Shown here in pieces: positions 8,797 to 17,156 of a stretch of DNA of 41,226 bases. Made by a program: the position numbers and the translations under genes. This stretch comes from Proteiniphilum sp. UBA1403 (GTDB lineage Bacteria; Bacteroidota; Bacteroidia; Bacteroidales; Dysgonomonadaceae), in assembly GCA_002305715.1 (NCBI GenBank), contig DBQD01000030.1, positions 1-41,226 on the forward strand, written 5' to 3'. How positions within the stretch are numbered: the stretch's first letter is position 1; every line of letters begins with the position of its first letter. The notes beneath the pieces are model-generated. The model was not told the DNA's origin. It saw only the letters and a program-made list of their open reading frames with translations, and ran no database searches.

Positions 8797-10017
8797 ATGC
8801 AAGAAGAAATCAAACTTGATACTATAGAAGAAGCCATTGAAGAGATTCGAAAAGGCAATTTCATCATTGTGGTTGACGATGAGGATCGGGAGAATGAAGG
8901 AGATCTGGTCATCGCGGCAGAATGCATTACACCGGAAAAAATTAATTTTCTGGAAACGTACGCACGGGGACTCATTTGTGCTCCCATCACCAAGGAGAGA
9001 GCCGAAGAACTGGATTTACCGATGATGGTGACCAACAATACCTCCATCCATGCTACACCTTTTACAGTATCAATCGATCTGCTAACTCATGGTTGTACAA
9101 CTGGTATTTCGGCATACGACAGAGCGCAGACTATTTTAGCACTTACGCGTAAAGAAACTGCACCAGAAGATTTTGGACGTCCAGGACATATCTTCCCTCT
9201 TCGTGCTCAGTCGAAAGGGGTTTTGCGTCGTGCAGGTCATACCGAAGCAACAATCGATTTTGCACGTCTGGCCGGATTGTATCCCGCCGGAGCACTTGCA
9301 GAGATCAAGAATGAAGATGGTTCCATGGCTCGTCTGCCGGAATTGATGGAGATGGCTGCTAAATTCAATCTGAAAATTGTCTCGGTAGCCGATCTAATTA
9401 AATACAGACTTCAAACTGAGTCGCTCATTGAACGAGGCGAGGCTGTACAACTACCCACCGAATATGGTGAATTCAGAATGATTCCCTTCCTGCAGAAGTC
9501 TACAGGACAGGAGCATGTAGCCTTAATTAAAGGAGAATGGCATGATAATGAGCCAATACTGGTGAGGGTACACTCTTCTTGTATGACAGGCGATATATTT
9601 GGTTCCATGCGTTGCGAGTGTGGGGAGCAACTCCATAAAGCATTGCAAATGATTGAAAAAGAGGGCAAAGGTGTACTCGTGTATCTGAATCAAGAGGGAC
9701 GTGGTATTGGTCTCATGGCCAAAGCCGAAGCCTACAAGTTGCAAGAAGAGGGATACGACACAGTCGATGCCAACCTGCATCTCGGCTATCAGGCCGATGA
9801 GAGAGACTATGGTGTGGGAGCACAGATACTTCGTAGCTTGGAAGTGAAGAAAATGCGTTTGATGACCAATAATCCCAAGAAAAGAATTGGTCTGGAATCG
9901 TACGGTCTTGAAGTAGTGGAAAATGTACCTTTGGAGGTTACTCCCAACCCATACAACCATTTTTATATGGAAACCAAGAAGAAGCGGATGGGTCATGTGC
10001 TGAAAAATATCAAATAG
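8797..10017 (+). CDS. ribBA: Bifunctional DHBP synthase / GTP cyclohydrolase II (RibBA)
   Basis: The 406-residue fusion catalyses two entry steps of riboflavin synthesis. The N-terminal half (about 1-205) is 3,4-dihydroxy-2-butanone-4-phosphate synthase, with DDEDRENEGDL, HGCTTGISAYDRAQT and RAGHTEATID. The C-terminal half is GTP cyclohydrolase II, with zinc ligands C262, C273 and C275 in the segment CMTGDIFGSMRCECGEQ, followed by NQEGRGIGLMAKAEAYKLQ and TNNPKKRIGLESYG. All motifs are intact, so both activities are expected. The gene follows the LPS permease by 14 bp. No FMN riboswitch-like leader is visible, so expression probably depends on the upstream promoter. Confidence 0.97.
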   Translation: MQEEIKLDTIEEAIEEIRKGNFIIVVDDEDRENEGDLVIAAECITPEKINFLETYARGLICAPITKERAEELDLPMMVTNNTSIHATPFTVSIDLLTHGCTTGISAYDRAQTILALTRKETAPEDFGRPGHIFPLRAQSKGVLRRAGHTEATIDFARLAGLYPAGALAEIKNEDGSMARLPELMEMAAKFNLKIVSVADLIKYRLQTESLIERGEAVQLPTEYGEFRMIPFLQKSTGQEHVALIKGEWHDNEPILVRVHSSCMTGDIFGSMRCECGEQLHKALQMIEKEGKGVLVYLNQEGRGIGLMAKAEAYKLQEEGYDTVDANLHLGYQADERDYGVGAQILRSLEVKKMRLMTNNPKKRIGLESYGLEVVENVPLEVTPNPYNHFYMETKKKRMGHVLKNIK

Positions 10018-10053
10018 CACCACTCAAGATATCTTCAACAGAGTAGTTTTATT

Positions 10054-11436
10054 GTGAAAGATTACACAGAAATAATCTTTTTGCTGACAGGATGTGGAAT
10101 TGGTATCTTGTTGGCATGGATTATTGTGTCACTTTACTGGAAAATGAAATCTGTTCCGAAAGGTGATTACGAATTTATTAAGCAAGAGAATTACAGGTTG
10201 AATACTCAACTTTTACTGTTAAAAGAAAAAATTGTAGAAGAAGAGAAAGAAATTGAACAATTTAAAGTCGAGGTGAGGTCACTTTCTAGTGAACTGAATG
10301 AAATTAATAGACTACTGGCGACGTCTACTGCTGATAATAGAACTCTGAAAGAAAAGTTGGAACTGCAAAAGAATGAGATGGAAGCTATTCGAAAGCAGTT
10401 TAACCTTGAGTTTGAACAAATCGCATCGAAGATACTGGAAGAAAAAACCGAAAAGTTTACCAACCTTAACCGCGAGAATTTAGATTCGATACTCAGACCT
10501 CTGGGTGAAAATATTGATGGCTTCAGAAAAAAGGTAGAGGAGGTTTATCTTACTGAGGCAAAGGAACGATTTTCCTTGGGTCAGGAGGTGAAGAATCTGA
10601 GAGAGCTGAACGACCGACTAAGCAAAGAAGCAAACAACCTGACGCAAGCGCTGAAGGGCGACTCAAAGATTCAGGGCGACTGGGGACAGATGATTTTAGA
10701 GAATATTCTGGAACGATCGGGACTTACAAAAGGAAGGGAATATTTTGTGCAGGAGTACCTGAAGGATGACGATGGTAATTACCTTACTGGCGAGCATGGC
10801 TCTCGAATGCAACCAGATGTGATCATTGTCTATCCCGACAACAGGAAGGTAATCATCGACTCAAAGGTGTCGCTTACAGCATATACCAACTACATTGGCT
10901 GTGATAATCAACAGGAACAGAAAAAATATATCAACGACCATTTACGTTCCGTACGAAAACATATCGATGAACTGAGTCGTAAGAATTATCAGGATTATGC
11001 TTTATCACTCGACTTTGTGATGATGTTCATCCCTAATGAGCCGGCTTACATGCTAGCGCTCCGTCATGAGGAGAGTCTTTGGCAATATGCATACGATAAG
11101 AAAGTTCTGCTGATAAGCCCCACAAACTTGATCGCCGCATTGAAATTAATTGTAGATTTGTGGAAACGTGAATACCAAAATCGTAATGCACAAGAAATTG
11201 CCGAGCGTGGTGCAGCACTGTACGACAAGTTTGTGAATTTCGTGGAATCGCTTATAGATATTGATCTACACCTCGATCGAGCAAAAAGGAGTTACGACAA
11301 TGCTTATAAACAGTTAACAGCAGGTAGAGGTAACCTTATTGGACAGACTGAAAAATTGCGTGAGCTGGGAATTAAATCGAAGAAATCACTCCCTCAGTTA
11401 CTGAGAAAAGATATGGAAGAAGAAAGAGAAAGTTAA
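10054..11436 (+). CDS. rmuC: DNA recombination protein RmuC
   Basis: The 460-residue protein has one N-terminal membrane helix (about 5-27), a long charged coiled coil (about 45-210) and the RmuC domain with GDWGQMILENILERSGL and the conserved PDVIIVYPDNRKVIIDSKVSL segment of a PD-(D/E)XK-type nuclease fold. RmuC limits inversion or rearrangement at repeats in E. coli; its biochemical activity is not settled. The start is GTG at 10054, which places the membrane helix at the very N-terminus; no in-frame ATG does so. It lies 36 bp after ribBA. Confidence 0.93.
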   Translation: MKDYTEIIFLLTGCGIGILLAWIIVSLYWKMKSVPKGDYEFIKQENYRLNTQLLLLKEKIVEEEKEIEQFKVEVRSLSSELNEINRLLATSTADNRTLKEKLELQKNEMEAIRKQFNLEFEQIASKILEEKTEKFTNLNRENLDSILRPLGENIDGFRKKVEEVYLTEAKERFSLGQEVKNLRELNDRLSKEANNLTQALKGDSKIQGDWGQMILENILERSGLTKGREYFVQEYLKDDDGNYLTGEHGSRMQPDVIIVYPDNRKVIIDSKVSLTAYTNYIGCDNQQEQKKYINDHLRSVRKHIDELSRKNYQDYALSLDFVMMFIPNEPAYMLALRHEESLWQYAYDKKVLLISPTNLIAALKLIVDLWKREYQNRNAQEIAERGAALYDKFVNFVESLIDIDLHLDRAKRSYDNAYKQLTAGRGNLIGQTEKLRELGIKSKKSLPQLLRKDMEEERES

Positions 11437-11477
11437 CTACTATATACTGAATATAAAAAAATTGCAACAACAAGAGT

Positions 11478-12665
11478 ATGTACGGAAAAATGCAACAACA
11501 CCTGCAGGCTGAGTTGAAAGCCATAGAGGATGCCGGCCTCTATAAAAAAGAACAGATTATAGTTACACCGCAACGTGCCGAGATTAAGGTACAATCGGGG
11601 CAGCAGGTACTCAACTTTTGTGCCAACAACTACCTCGGCCTTTCTGATCATCCACGGCTTGTTGCTGCGGCAAAAAAAGCACTCGATGAGCGTGGTTACG
11701 GGATATCGTCGGTTCGCTTTATCTGCGGAACACAAGATTATCACAAGGAATTGGAAAAAACAATCAGCGATTTCTTCAAAACAGAAGATACAATTCTTTA
11801 TTCTTCATGTTTCGATGCAAATGGGGGTATTTTTGAACCGCTTTTTACCGAAGAGGATGCCATTATTTCCGATGCATTAAACCATGCCTCAATAATTGAT
11901 GGTGTACGTCTTTGCAAGGCTAAACGTTATCGTTATGACAATGCCGACATGGCTGAACTGGAAGAAAGACTGAAAGAAGCACAAGAACAGCGCTACCGTA
12001 TTATCGTCACCGACGGTGTTTTTTCAATGGATGGAAACGTGGCTCCACTCGATCAGATCATGTACCTAGCTGAGAAATATGATGCCCTGGTAATGGTCGA
12101 TGAAAGTCACTCTGCCGGTGTCGTTGGCAAAACAGGAAGAGGCGTTACCGAGCAGTTCAATCTGATGGGAAAGGTAGATGTAATCACCGGCACACTGGGT
12201 AAAGCTTTTGGTGGTGCTATTGGCGGATTTACCACCGGTCGTAAGGAAATTATCGATATGTTGCGCCAGCGTTCACGCCCCTATCTCTTCTCCAATTCCA
12301 TTCCTCCAATGGTTGCAGCTGCAGGAATTGAAGCATTTCATTTACTTATTGAGTCCAATCACCTGCAGGACAAACTGCATGAGAATGTGGACTACTTCGT
12401 TGTAAAAATGAAAGAAGCCAAGTTCGACATAAAGCCGACACAATCGGCTATCTGTGCTGTCATGCTTTACGATGCCAAACTATCGCAAGAGTTTGCAGCT
12501 AATCTTCTGGAAGAGGGTATTTATGTGACAGGTTTCTACTATCCTGTAGTACCCAAAGAACAGGCACGCATCCGTGTGCAGCTTTCGGCTGGTCATAATA
12601 GAGAGCATCTCGATAAAGCAATCGCAGCATTTATTAAAGTAGGAAATAAATTAGGTATTATATAA
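11478..12665 (+). CDS. kbl: Glycine C-acetyltransferase (2-amino-3-ketobutyrate CoA ligase)
   Basis: This 395-residue PLP enzyme of the alpha-oxoamine synthase family cleaves 2-amino-3-ketobutyrate with CoA into glycine and acetyl-CoA. The PLP lysine is K242 in TGTLGKAFGGAIGG, close to the E. coli position 244. The motifs CANNYLGLSDHP, SSVRFICGTQDYHKELE, DGVFSMDGNVAPL and VDESHSAGVVG are all present. BioF and HemA belong to the same family, but the RFICGTQ and DGVFSMDG segments and the tdh gene directly downstream select Kbl. With Tdh it forms the two-step threonine degradation route. Confidence 0.95.
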   Translation: MYGKMQQHLQAELKAIEDAGLYKKEQIIVTPQRAEIKVQSGQQVLNFCANNYLGLSDHPRLVAAAKKALDERGYGISSVRFICGTQDYHKELEKTISDFFKTEDTILYSSCFDANGGIFEPLFTEEDAIISDALNHASIIDGVRLCKAKRYRYDNADMAELEERLKEAQEQRYRIIVTDGVFSMDGNVAPLDQIMYLAEKYDALVMVDESHSAGVVGKTGRGVTEQFNLMGKVDVITGTLGKAFGGAIGGFTTGRKEIIDMLRQRSRPYLFSNSIPPMVAAAGIEAFHLLIESNHLQDKLHENVDYFVVKMKEAKFDIKPTQSAICAVMLYDAKLSQEFAANLLEEGIYVTGFYYPVVPKEQARIRVQLSAGHNREHLDKAIAAFIKVGNKLGII

Positions 12666-12684
12666 CAAGAAAAATCAATGCCAA

Positions 12685-12720
12685 CAGTCTCATTTAGTAT
12701 GAAATACTATGAGTAGACTG
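12685..12720 (+). repeat. Imperfect hairpin between kbl and tdh
   Basis: CAGTCT (12685-12690) pairs with AGACTG (12715-12720), CAT pairs with ATG, and AGTAT pairs with ATACT around a 3-nt loop, with two small bulges. That is 14 base pairs in a 78-bp gap. There is no T tract, so it is unlikely to be a full terminator. It may stabilise the kbl mRNA end or tune tdh expression. Confidence 0.45.
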
Positions 12721-12743
12721 AAGGCAGTTGAATAGATATAAAT

Positions 12744-13769
12744 ATGAAAGCACTGGTGAAGCTACGTCCCGAGAAGGGTATATGGATGGAGGAGGTCCCC
12801 ATTCCTTCCATTGGAGTAAACGATGTTTTGATTAAAATAAAGAAAACAGCAATCTGTGGAACCGATTTACACATTTATAAATGGGACGATTGGTCACAGA
12901 AAACCATTAAAACACCTATGACCATCGGACATGAGTATGTGGGTGAAGTGGTAGATATGGGAAGCGGAGTGGAAAACCTGAAGATTGGGGACCGTGTGAC
13001 AGGAGAGGGCCATATTGCCTGTGGACACTGTCGTAACTGTCGTCGCGGTAAACTTCATGTGTGTGAGAACACTGTTGGTGTGGGGGTTAATCGTGATGGA
13101 TCCTTCGCAGAATACCTTTCACTGCCCGCTTCCAACATTGTGAAGCTTGATCCCCGAATTTCCGATGAGGTTGCATCAATTATGGATCCATTTGGCAATG
13201 CTACACATACGGCGCTCTCATTCCCATTGATTGCAGAAGATGTACTAATTACTGGAGCAGGCCTAATTGGAAGCATGGCTACCGCCATATGCCGATTCGC
13301 CGGGGCCAGATATATTGTTGTAAGCGATTTGAGTGAATACAGATTGGAGATTGCTCGTAAGATGGGTGCCACACTCACTGTAAATCCTGCCAAAGGTGAA
13401 TCCATTGCTCAGGCAATGCAGAAACTCGGAATGCGAGGCTTCGATGTGGGACTGGAGATGTCAGGTTCACCAGCTGCCTTCCGAGATATGATTGACAATA
13501 TGTACAACGGCTCAAAAATATCGTTGTTAGGTATCCTTCCCAATAATACGACTGTCGATTGGAATGAGATTATATTTAAAGCTCTCACACTAAAAGGTAT
13601 ATATGGTCGCGAAATGTGGGAGACATGGTATCAGATGGAACAAATGTTGATCTCTGGGCTGGACCTGTCACCAATCATCACCCACCGTTTTGGAATCGAA
13701 GATTTCCAAAACGGTTTCGACGTAATGGAGAGTGGTATGTGTGGTAAAGTTATACTAAGCTGGGAATAA
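12744..13769 (+). CDS. tdh: L-threonine 3-dehydrogenase (zinc MDR type)
   Basis: The 341-residue medium-chain dehydrogenase oxidises L-threonine to 2-amino-3-ketobutyrate with NAD+. Catalytic zinc ligands are C38 (ICGTDLHIY) and H63-E64 (GHEYVGEV); the structural zinc site is C93, C96, C99 and C107. The cofactor-binding turn is GAGLIGSMA. The length equals that of E. coli Tdh. Many Bacteroidetes use the short, epimerase-like TDH instead; this one is the E. coli-like zinc enzyme. The neighbour kbl supplies the next step. The start at 12744 is the only sensible ATG. Confidence 0.95.
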   Translation: MKALVKLRPEKGIWMEEVPIPSIGVNDVLIKIKKTAICGTDLHIYKWDDWSQKTIKTPMTIGHEYVGEVVDMGSGVENLKIGDRVTGEGHIACGHCRNCRRGKLHVCENTVGVGVNRDGSFAEYLSLPASNIVKLDPRISDEVASIMDPFGNATHTALSFPLIAEDVLITGAGLIGSMATAICRFAGARYIVVSDLSEYRLEIARKMGATLTVNPAKGESIAQAMQKLGMRGFDVGLEMSGSPAAFRDMIDNMYNGSKISLLGILPNNTTVDWNEIIFKALTLKGIYGREMWETWYQMEQMLISGLDLSPIITHRFGIEDFQNGFDVMESGMCGKVILSWE

Positions 13770-13771
13770 AT

Positions 13772-14260
13772 ATGAAGCAGCTTATCATACTTCGCCATGG
13801 TAAGGCTGAACAAAATACCATGGCTAAAGACGATTATGACCGTCTCCTCACCGAACGTGGCCAAGCAAATGCCATTGCAATGGGGAACTATATACTCAAG
13901 AGAACGGGTAAGCCCGACCTCATTTTATCTTCATCGGCAAAAAGAGCCCACGAAACGGCTTTGCTTGTAGCGCAGCAGACAGATTATCAGGAAGATAAAA
14001 TTCAAACAGACCAAAATCTTTATTTTGCACCGTCACGGTGGATCATGAAGGTCCTTTCCAAACTATCCAATGATGTGGAAAGTTGTCTCTATGTGGGACA
14101 TAATCCAGGAGTAACAGACCTGATCAATGACTTAGGTGTGAGAATCGACAATTTACCAACTGCTTCAGCCGTTTGTTTCGTATTTCATGTGGATAGTTGG
14201 TCTGAAATTACGATGGAACGTGCTAATTTTATGTGGTTAAAGTTGGCAAAGGAACTTTAA
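13772..14260 (+). CDS. SixA-like histidine phosphatase
   Basis: The 162-residue protein begins with the phosphoglycerate-mutase-like signature LRHGKAE (R8, H9, G10) and has the second histidine H110 in YVGHNPG and the SSAKRAHETA segment. This is the short SixA-like branch, which in E. coli acts on phosphohistidine of phosphocarrier proteins; the substrate here is unknown. The ATG lies 2 bp after the tdh stop, so translation is probably coupled to tdh. Its 3' end faces the MFS gene at a distance of 5 bp, and no terminator is visible between the convergent genes. Confidence 0.88.
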   Translation: MKQLIILRHGKAEQNTMAKDDYDRLLTERGQANAIAMGNYILKRTGKPDLILSSSAKRAHETALLVAQQTDYQEDKIQTDQNLYFAPSRWIMKVLSKLSNDVESCLYVGHNPGVTDLINDLGVRIDNLPTASAVCFVFHVDSWSEITMERANFMWLKLAKEL

Positions 14261-14265
14261 TTTGT

Positions 14266-15576
14266 TTACTCTTTGCTGTCGATATTGCGTGTATATGATT
14301 CGGAAAGAATGTGATAAGCTTTCGTACGAAATGCAAGAATTGACAACAACAACATAAATGCACCAGCAATAACAAATGTGAGGGCGATGCCACGGGCTTC
14401 GCCCTCTCCTAATAGCCAACCAAGGGTTTGTTTGCCGGTATCACATTCTACATAGGGAATTATAATGGATTGTGCCAGAGGTCCTATAATAAAGATTGAA
14501 ATAGGTGTTACACCCGCTTCAACAGTTTGGGCAAATCCAAACACGCGACCCTGCTTTCGCTTTGGAACAACCGTTTGAATAATGGTCTGCTCACCTGCTT
14601 CAACAATAGGTACAACAAGCATATATAGGAACATACCCCCCACAAATACAATTGATCCTTCACGTAGAGTGAAGAGAATGCAGATGAGGCTGATAAAGAT
14701 ATAGCCTAAAAGCAACGATCGAAGAGGCTTCTTTCCTAGACCCTTTTTCCCAATAAACAACCCCCCAATAATAAATCCAGTTCCAACAAAACCCAGAATA
14801 ATACCCCATACTTCAACGGGAAAGAGCGCAAGTCCGTACGGATCGAGTAGCACCCCAAAAACACCACCAATGAAATTGTTAAAGGTGGTGAAGAAAATAA
14901 GTGCCATCAAACCAGGTACAATATGGATGGCCCGTAAGGCACCTCGAAAGTCAACATGGCTGTTTTGTAAATGTGAGTCATGTACAATCTGCTCTTCGGG
15001 AATGGAGACAAAGAATAGGTGTATCAATGTAGCTGTCGATAACAGAAGTGTAATAAAAATTGCCCACTCCATTCCCATATATCCTATGATAAGTCCACTG
15101 AAAACAGTGTTTGCTATCATCCCAAATCCTTGAATAGTACCAATTAGTCCGTTTGCACGTGCATAATCCTGCTTTGGTACAAGGATGGAGACTGTGGTAG
15201 AAAGTGCAATGGCCCTCAGATTACCAGTGAGAGCACTTAAAAGGAGAGGAAATGAGAAGAGCCAGAATGCCGGAGATTTCATGTTAGCTATATGGCCCTT
15301 GTCGGAAAATAAAAAAATGGCGCTTGCCAATAACAAGAAAACCATGGTTGATACCGATGCTCCCATCATCACCTTTTTTTTCTTGTGCTTATCCACAATT
15401 GTTCCGAACAACATGCTCGAAATTGTGACAAGCAGCATATAGGTACCACTGAGTACTGAGAGTACTAGTACTGATTTTGTTTCAAGGTATATCCAAAAAG
15501 AAAAGGCGCTCCAAAGCAGGTAAGCACTTGTATTGGCTACTGCTACGTTTATGAGTACTTGTAAAAATCGCTTCAT
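14266..15576 (-). CDS. MFS transporter (MFS_3-like)
   Basis: The 436-residue protein has about 12 hydrophobic helices and the MFS loop motif GTIVDKHKKKKVMM after helix 2. The overall pattern resembles the MFS_3 group, which contains exporters such as EntS and macrolide efflux proteins. The substrate cannot be named. It lies downstream of the YeiH-type gene on the same strand with a 130-bp gap. That gap holds no clear -7 box, only a two-copy GAACG spaced by 11 bp. The gene converges with sixA. Confidence 0.8.
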   Translation of the reverse strand: MKRFLQVLINVAVANTSAYLLWSAFSFWIYLETKSVLVLSVLSGTYMLLVTISSMLFGTIVDKHKKKKVMMGASVSTMVFLLLASAIFLFSDKGHIANMKSPAFWLFSFPLLLSALTGNLRAIALSTTVSILVPKQDYARANGLIGTIQGFGMIANTVFSGLIIGYMGMEWAIFITLLLSTATLIHLFFVSIPEEQIVHDSHLQNSHVDFRGALRAIHIVPGLMALIFFTTFNNFIGGVFGVLLDPYGLALFPVEVWGIILGFVGTGFIIGGLFIGKKGLGKKPLRSLLLGYIFISLICILFTLREGSIVFVGGMFLYMLVVPIVEAGEQTIIQTVVPKRKQGRVFGFAQTVEAGVTPISIFIIGPLAQSIIIPYVECDTGKQTLGWLLGEGEARGIALTFVIAGAFMLLLSILAFRTKAYHILSESYTRNIDSKE

Positions 15577-15706
15577 CGGGGTTTACACTACGAGTTTCAT
15601 CCCGAATAAACAATCATGAAATAATAGACTGTTTTCCGGAGATCATTTTTGAGACGAACGCTGAAAGAACGTTCAATCACATGATTTTGTTTAGCAAGTA
15701 TTCTTG

Positions 15707-16891
15707 TTAGATGGAGCTGAAGAGCCACCAGGCAATTAAAAGTGTGAATATAATGTTGAATGATTGTGCAGTAAGGAACGACCAGATATATTTGGTGTTC
15801 TCTTTCTTAAAAATGTATCGGAAATCTGTTTCCAGTCCAATGCAGACAAATGCCAACGAGAACAAGAGTCCACGGGCACCTTTGTTTGCTACTTGTGAAA
15901 GTTCCTTGCCTGTTTGGGTGTCGAAGACAAAGCTGAATATCAACGATGCAATCAGAAAACCAATCACAAACTTCGGAAAACGGTCCCACAATACACTACC
16001 TGAGGGGCGTATATCATGGTTAGTACCTCTATATGACCAATAAAGTGAAATTACGAAGGCTGCCACACCAAGCAGTACGTTCTGTGCTGATTTGATGATG
16101 ACACTATATTGTTCGGCCGTTTCGCCAATAAATTTTCCAGAAGCCACCACTGCAGCGGTCGTGTCAATGGTTCCACCTAACCATGCTCCGGCTACCTCTT
16201 CACTCAACCCAATCCATTTTGCCATATAGGGTAGCAGGTACATCATGGGGATGGCGACAATCAGTACCAAAGAAATTACAAACGATAGTTTCTTTGGGTC
16301 TCCCTTAATAGCTCCACTTGTTGCAATTGCTGCAGAAACGCCACAGATTGAGACTGCGCTGGAAAGCAGAATTGACATCTCTTTGTCTATTTTAAACACT
16401 CTAAAAGCAACCCAGTAGCTGAAATACCAAACTGAAAGAACCACAATGATTGCTTGAATCATACCCAGTGAACCAGCTTTCATGATCTCATTGAAAAGTA
16501 AGGAGCTACCCAGAATTACCAATCCAGCTTTAATGTAATATTCGCTTTTTACAGCCGGAGCCAGCCATTGGGGAAGTCCCAATGTGTTGCGAATCAGTAG
16601 ACCAATTATTACTGCAAAAAATACCGATTCAAATCCCATCGCTTTTATAGGTGTCATACTAGATATATAGGTAGCCCACCATGCCAGTAGATAAACCACG
16701 GCAAAGGAGAGAAAGAACTTACCACGGTCTTTGTTGCCCATGAAAAGGTAACCAAGATATGCCAGCAAAGCAATAATTACCGACATGTATGTATACTGCT
16801 TCATTACCGAAGGTAAAAAGATAACAAACAGAAGAATTATTCCTCCGAGTATCGTAGATACCCAGTCCTCACTTTTCAATGATTTCAACAT
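15707..16891 (-). CDS. YeiH family putative sulfate-export/UPF0324 transporter
   Basis: The 394-residue protein has around 10 membrane helices and the conserved YeiH-family (UPF0324) segments: GLLIRNTLGLPQW, KAGLVILGSSLLF, SAVSICGVSAAIAT and GGTIDTTAAVVASG. Family members are linked to export of sulfite or sulfate in taurine and sulfoacetate degraders, but most are uncharacterised, so the substrate is open. A -7 box and a Crp/Fnr-like site lie upstream, shared with the divergent barrel gene region. Confidence 0.88.
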   Translation of the reverse strand: MLKSLKSEDWVSTILGGIILLFVIFLPSVMKQYTYMSVIIALLAYLGYLFMGNKDRGKFFLSFAVVYLLAWWATYISSMTPIKAMGFESVFFAVIIGLLIRNTLGLPQWLAPAVKSEYYIKAGLVILGSSLLFNEIMKAGSLGMIQAIIVVLSVWYFSYWVAFRVFKIDKEMSILLSSAVSICGVSAAIATSGAIKGDPKKLSFVISLVLIVAIPMMYLLPYMAKWIGLSEEVAGAWLGGTIDTTAAVVASGKFIGETAEQYSVIIKSAQNVLLGVAAFVISLYWSYRGTNHDIRPSGSVLWDRFPKFVIGFLIASLIFSFVFDTQTGKELSQVANKGARGLLFSLAFVCIGLETDFRYIFKKENTKYIWSFLTAQSFNIIFTLLIAWWLFSSI

Positions 16892-16957
16892 AAGAATTTG
16901 TGTTTTTTTATTACTTGAAACATTAAGAATTCAATAATATAAATATCCAACCGATTG

Positions 16958-16965
16958 CAAACATA
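16958..16965 (-). promoter_or_regulatory. -7 promoter element for the YeiH-type gene
   Basis: On the minus strand the sequence reads TATGTTTG, a perfect TAnnTTTG box, 66 bp ahead of the ATG at 16891. There is no TTTG at -33; the Crp/Fnr-like palindrome at 16987-17000 occupies that place. Confidence 0.55.
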
Positions 16966-16986
16966 AACAAATTATTCAAAAAAACA

Positions 16987-17000
16987 TGTGAAATGTTACA
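16987..17000. promoter_or_regulatory. Crp/Fnr-type palindrome at the YeiH-type promoter
   Basis: TGTGA-AATG-TTACA is an imperfect dyad of the Crp/Fnr half-site type. Its centre is about 43 bp ahead of the predicted transcription start, the class II activator position. The family of the actual regulator is inference. Confidence 0.4.
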
Positions 17001-17046
17001 TATTGTGCACTTTTCCTCTAAAGGATTGATGGACTTAAATCCTATA

Positions 17047-17076
17047 TTGGTCGATAAAAATAGATAGTTGGTCTAT
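17047..17076 (+). promoter_or_regulatory. LytTR-like direct repeat upstream of the barrel promoter
   Basis: TTGGTCGAT at 17047-17055 and TTGGTCTAT at 17068-17076 are 9-bp direct repeats with a 12-bp gap, a 21-bp period. That is the geometry of LytTR response-regulator sites such as those of AgrA. The downstream copy ends 4 bp before the -33 element. A LytTR regulator is encoded downstream at 21203-21916. Confidence 0.55.
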
Positions 17077-17080
17077 TTCT

Positions 17081-17112
17081 TTTGTCAACATTTTGCCGCG
17101 AGCTTATTTTTG
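17081..17112 (+). promoter_or_regulatory. Full Bacteroidetes promoter of the barrel gene
   Basis: A -33 TTTG at 17081-17084 and a -7 TATTTTTG at 17105-17112 are separated by exactly 20 bp. Transcription would begin near 17119. This excludes the TTG at 17082 as a start codon and fixes the ATG at 17157. Confidence 0.8.
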
Positions 17113-17156
17113 CACGAAATTCAGCAGAAGAAAAAAGATTTAATAAAATTAGAACG

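Noticed and set aside
15656..15671. GAACG pair at 11-bp spacing upstream of the MFS gene
   Set aside because: Only two copies; chance is likely, unlike the six-unit arrays at 25499 and 35640.
17082..17156. N-terminal extension of the barrel gene from a TTG at 17082
   Set aside because: The complete promoter at 17081-17112 overlaps it, and the ATG at 17157 gives a clean signal peptide.
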